The translations under genes and the position numbers were made by a program. This document shows, piece after piece, positions 36,698-37,224 of a stretch of DNA of 37,224 nucleotides. Positions within the stretch are counted from its first letter, which is position 1. Each line of letters starts with the position of its first letter. Source of the DNA: a virus; IMG/VR virus record IMGVR_UViG_3300020125_000029, positions 1 to 37,224 of that record; one strand, given 5' to 3'. The notes below the pieces were generated by a model. That model worked only from the letters and a program-made list of their open reading frames with translations. It ran no database searches and was not told where the DNA came from.

Positions 36698-37224
36698 TTA
36701 GACCTTATCCGCAACTACGCAAAGCCATTGCGGCCGGATATACAACTGCCCAAAGAGAACATCGGTTCGCGTAGCCAACTGATCGCTTCCAGGCAAGTAA
36801 TCCGTAAGAATACGAATGCTGATACCATCGTATTCCGCGCGTGCCGCTTCCTCGACTGCTTTCCTTGGCATGACAAGATCAGCGGTCGCAAGCGTAACAG
36901 CCTTTTGCACATAGGCAATCGACTTGCGGAACACTTCGCCAGATTGGCAAAGCAAGCGCATTTGAGCACCGTTAATAGGCGAAGCATCAACCGTCTGGTA
37001 CTGTTGATCAGGACCACCAGCAACGCCCGTAGCCGAAGGCACCAGCCCCGGAAAGATAGGAATGCTGGTAGCGCCGGTAATAACATCAGCCGTTACGACA
37101 AATTGTCGCAGCGTGCCCAATGTCTGCTTAGTTACCATGTTAACAGCATTCACGCCGTCGAAGGTAACAAAGTCACCTTTCTTTAAAGTTCCGGTAATAG
37201 CATTTACCGTAATCGAGCCACCGC
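36698..37224 (-). CDS. P22-like major coat protein, C-terminal part
   Basis: The frame runs off the right edge; 175 codons are visible. It reads ITVNAITGTLKKGDFVTFDG then VNAVNMVTKQTLGTLRQF, a pattern of the P22 coat (gp5) family, and ends with DVLFGQLYIRPQWLCVVAD. The coat protein builds the head with a scaffold. The scaffold, portal and terminase should lie further right, outside the window. A GTG at 37153 is internal. Confidence 0.85.
   Translation of the reverse strand, partial: GGSITVNAITGTLKKGDFVTFDGVNAVNMVTKQTLGTLRQFVVTADVITGATSIPIFPGLVPSATGVAGGPDQQYQTVDASPINGAQMRLLCQSGEVFRKSIAYVQKAVTLATADLVMPRKAVEEAARAEYDGISIRILTDYLPGSDQLATRTDVLFGQLYIRPQWLCVVADKV

Noticed and set aside
1-37224. CRISPR array, rRNA, IS element, integrase or retroelement
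   Set aside because: No regularly spaced repeats, rRNA-like sequence, transposase, integrase or reverse transcriptase motif was seen in the window.

Overview
The window is most of a tailed-phage genome (virus or prophage) with a podovirus-type, P22-like head and tail module. The host is probably an alphaproteobacterium of the Hyphomicrobiales type. The host inference rests on an Omp25/31-style outer membrane protein encoded by the phage, a small HTH protein resembling the GcrA class, and a secreted Cys-containing protein of a type common in rhizobia. The DNA is AT-rich by eye. Genes are packed with ATGA, GTGA or TAATG overlaps, which makes many start sites easy to choose. Both edges cut genes. 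No terminase, portal, scaffold or integrase is visible; by P22-like order the first three should lie just outside the right edge.

Left region (1-7800, minus strand): an early or accessory block of about 28 mostly tiny genes of unknown function. Recognisable members are a ParB-like protein, a VRR-NUC nuclease, a Cys-rich HiPIP-like protein and a zinc-ribbon protein. It is read from several sigma70-like promoters of the form TTGAC(A/T)-N16/17-TAGG(A/T)T. One of these starts transcription at the foot of a 23-bp perfect stem. Several genes here are shorter than 60 codons.

Control region (7725-8180): a 455-base gap with repeated ATTAACGTA boxes, an AT-only tract and CCTTAG inverted repeats. It is the best candidate for an origin or operator region. 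To its right lie a small plus-strand gene and, on the minus strand, a PrimPol-type primase/helicase with a small HTH regulator.

Replication and recombination block (10930-22176, plus strand, one promoter): Sak4-like ATPase, a likely Acb2-type anti-CBASS nucleotide sponge, a DUF669 SSB-like protein, a Cas4-like nuclease, a DEAH helicase, a sliding-clamp-like protein and a family B DNA polymerase. Two homing endonucleases (endonuclease VII type and GIY-YIG) sit at gene junctions inside this operon.

Late block (37224-22173, minus strand, read right to left): P22-like coat protein, gp4-like adaptor, an HNH homing endonuclease, gp10-like tail protein, small structural proteins, ejection proteins, a tail-collar fibre, an AbfB/lectin-like tail protein, lysozyme, holin, the outer membrane protein with its own terminator, and two membrane or secreted proteins.

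The most unusual signals are: (1) the octamer TGTGGGCA, found 18 times in both orientations and in different reading frames; (2) the 127-base, 23-bp-stem element at an operon start; (3) homing endonucleases that left remnants or fusions of neighbouring genes; (4) several single-base frame breaks that look like either recoding or assembly/sequence errors.
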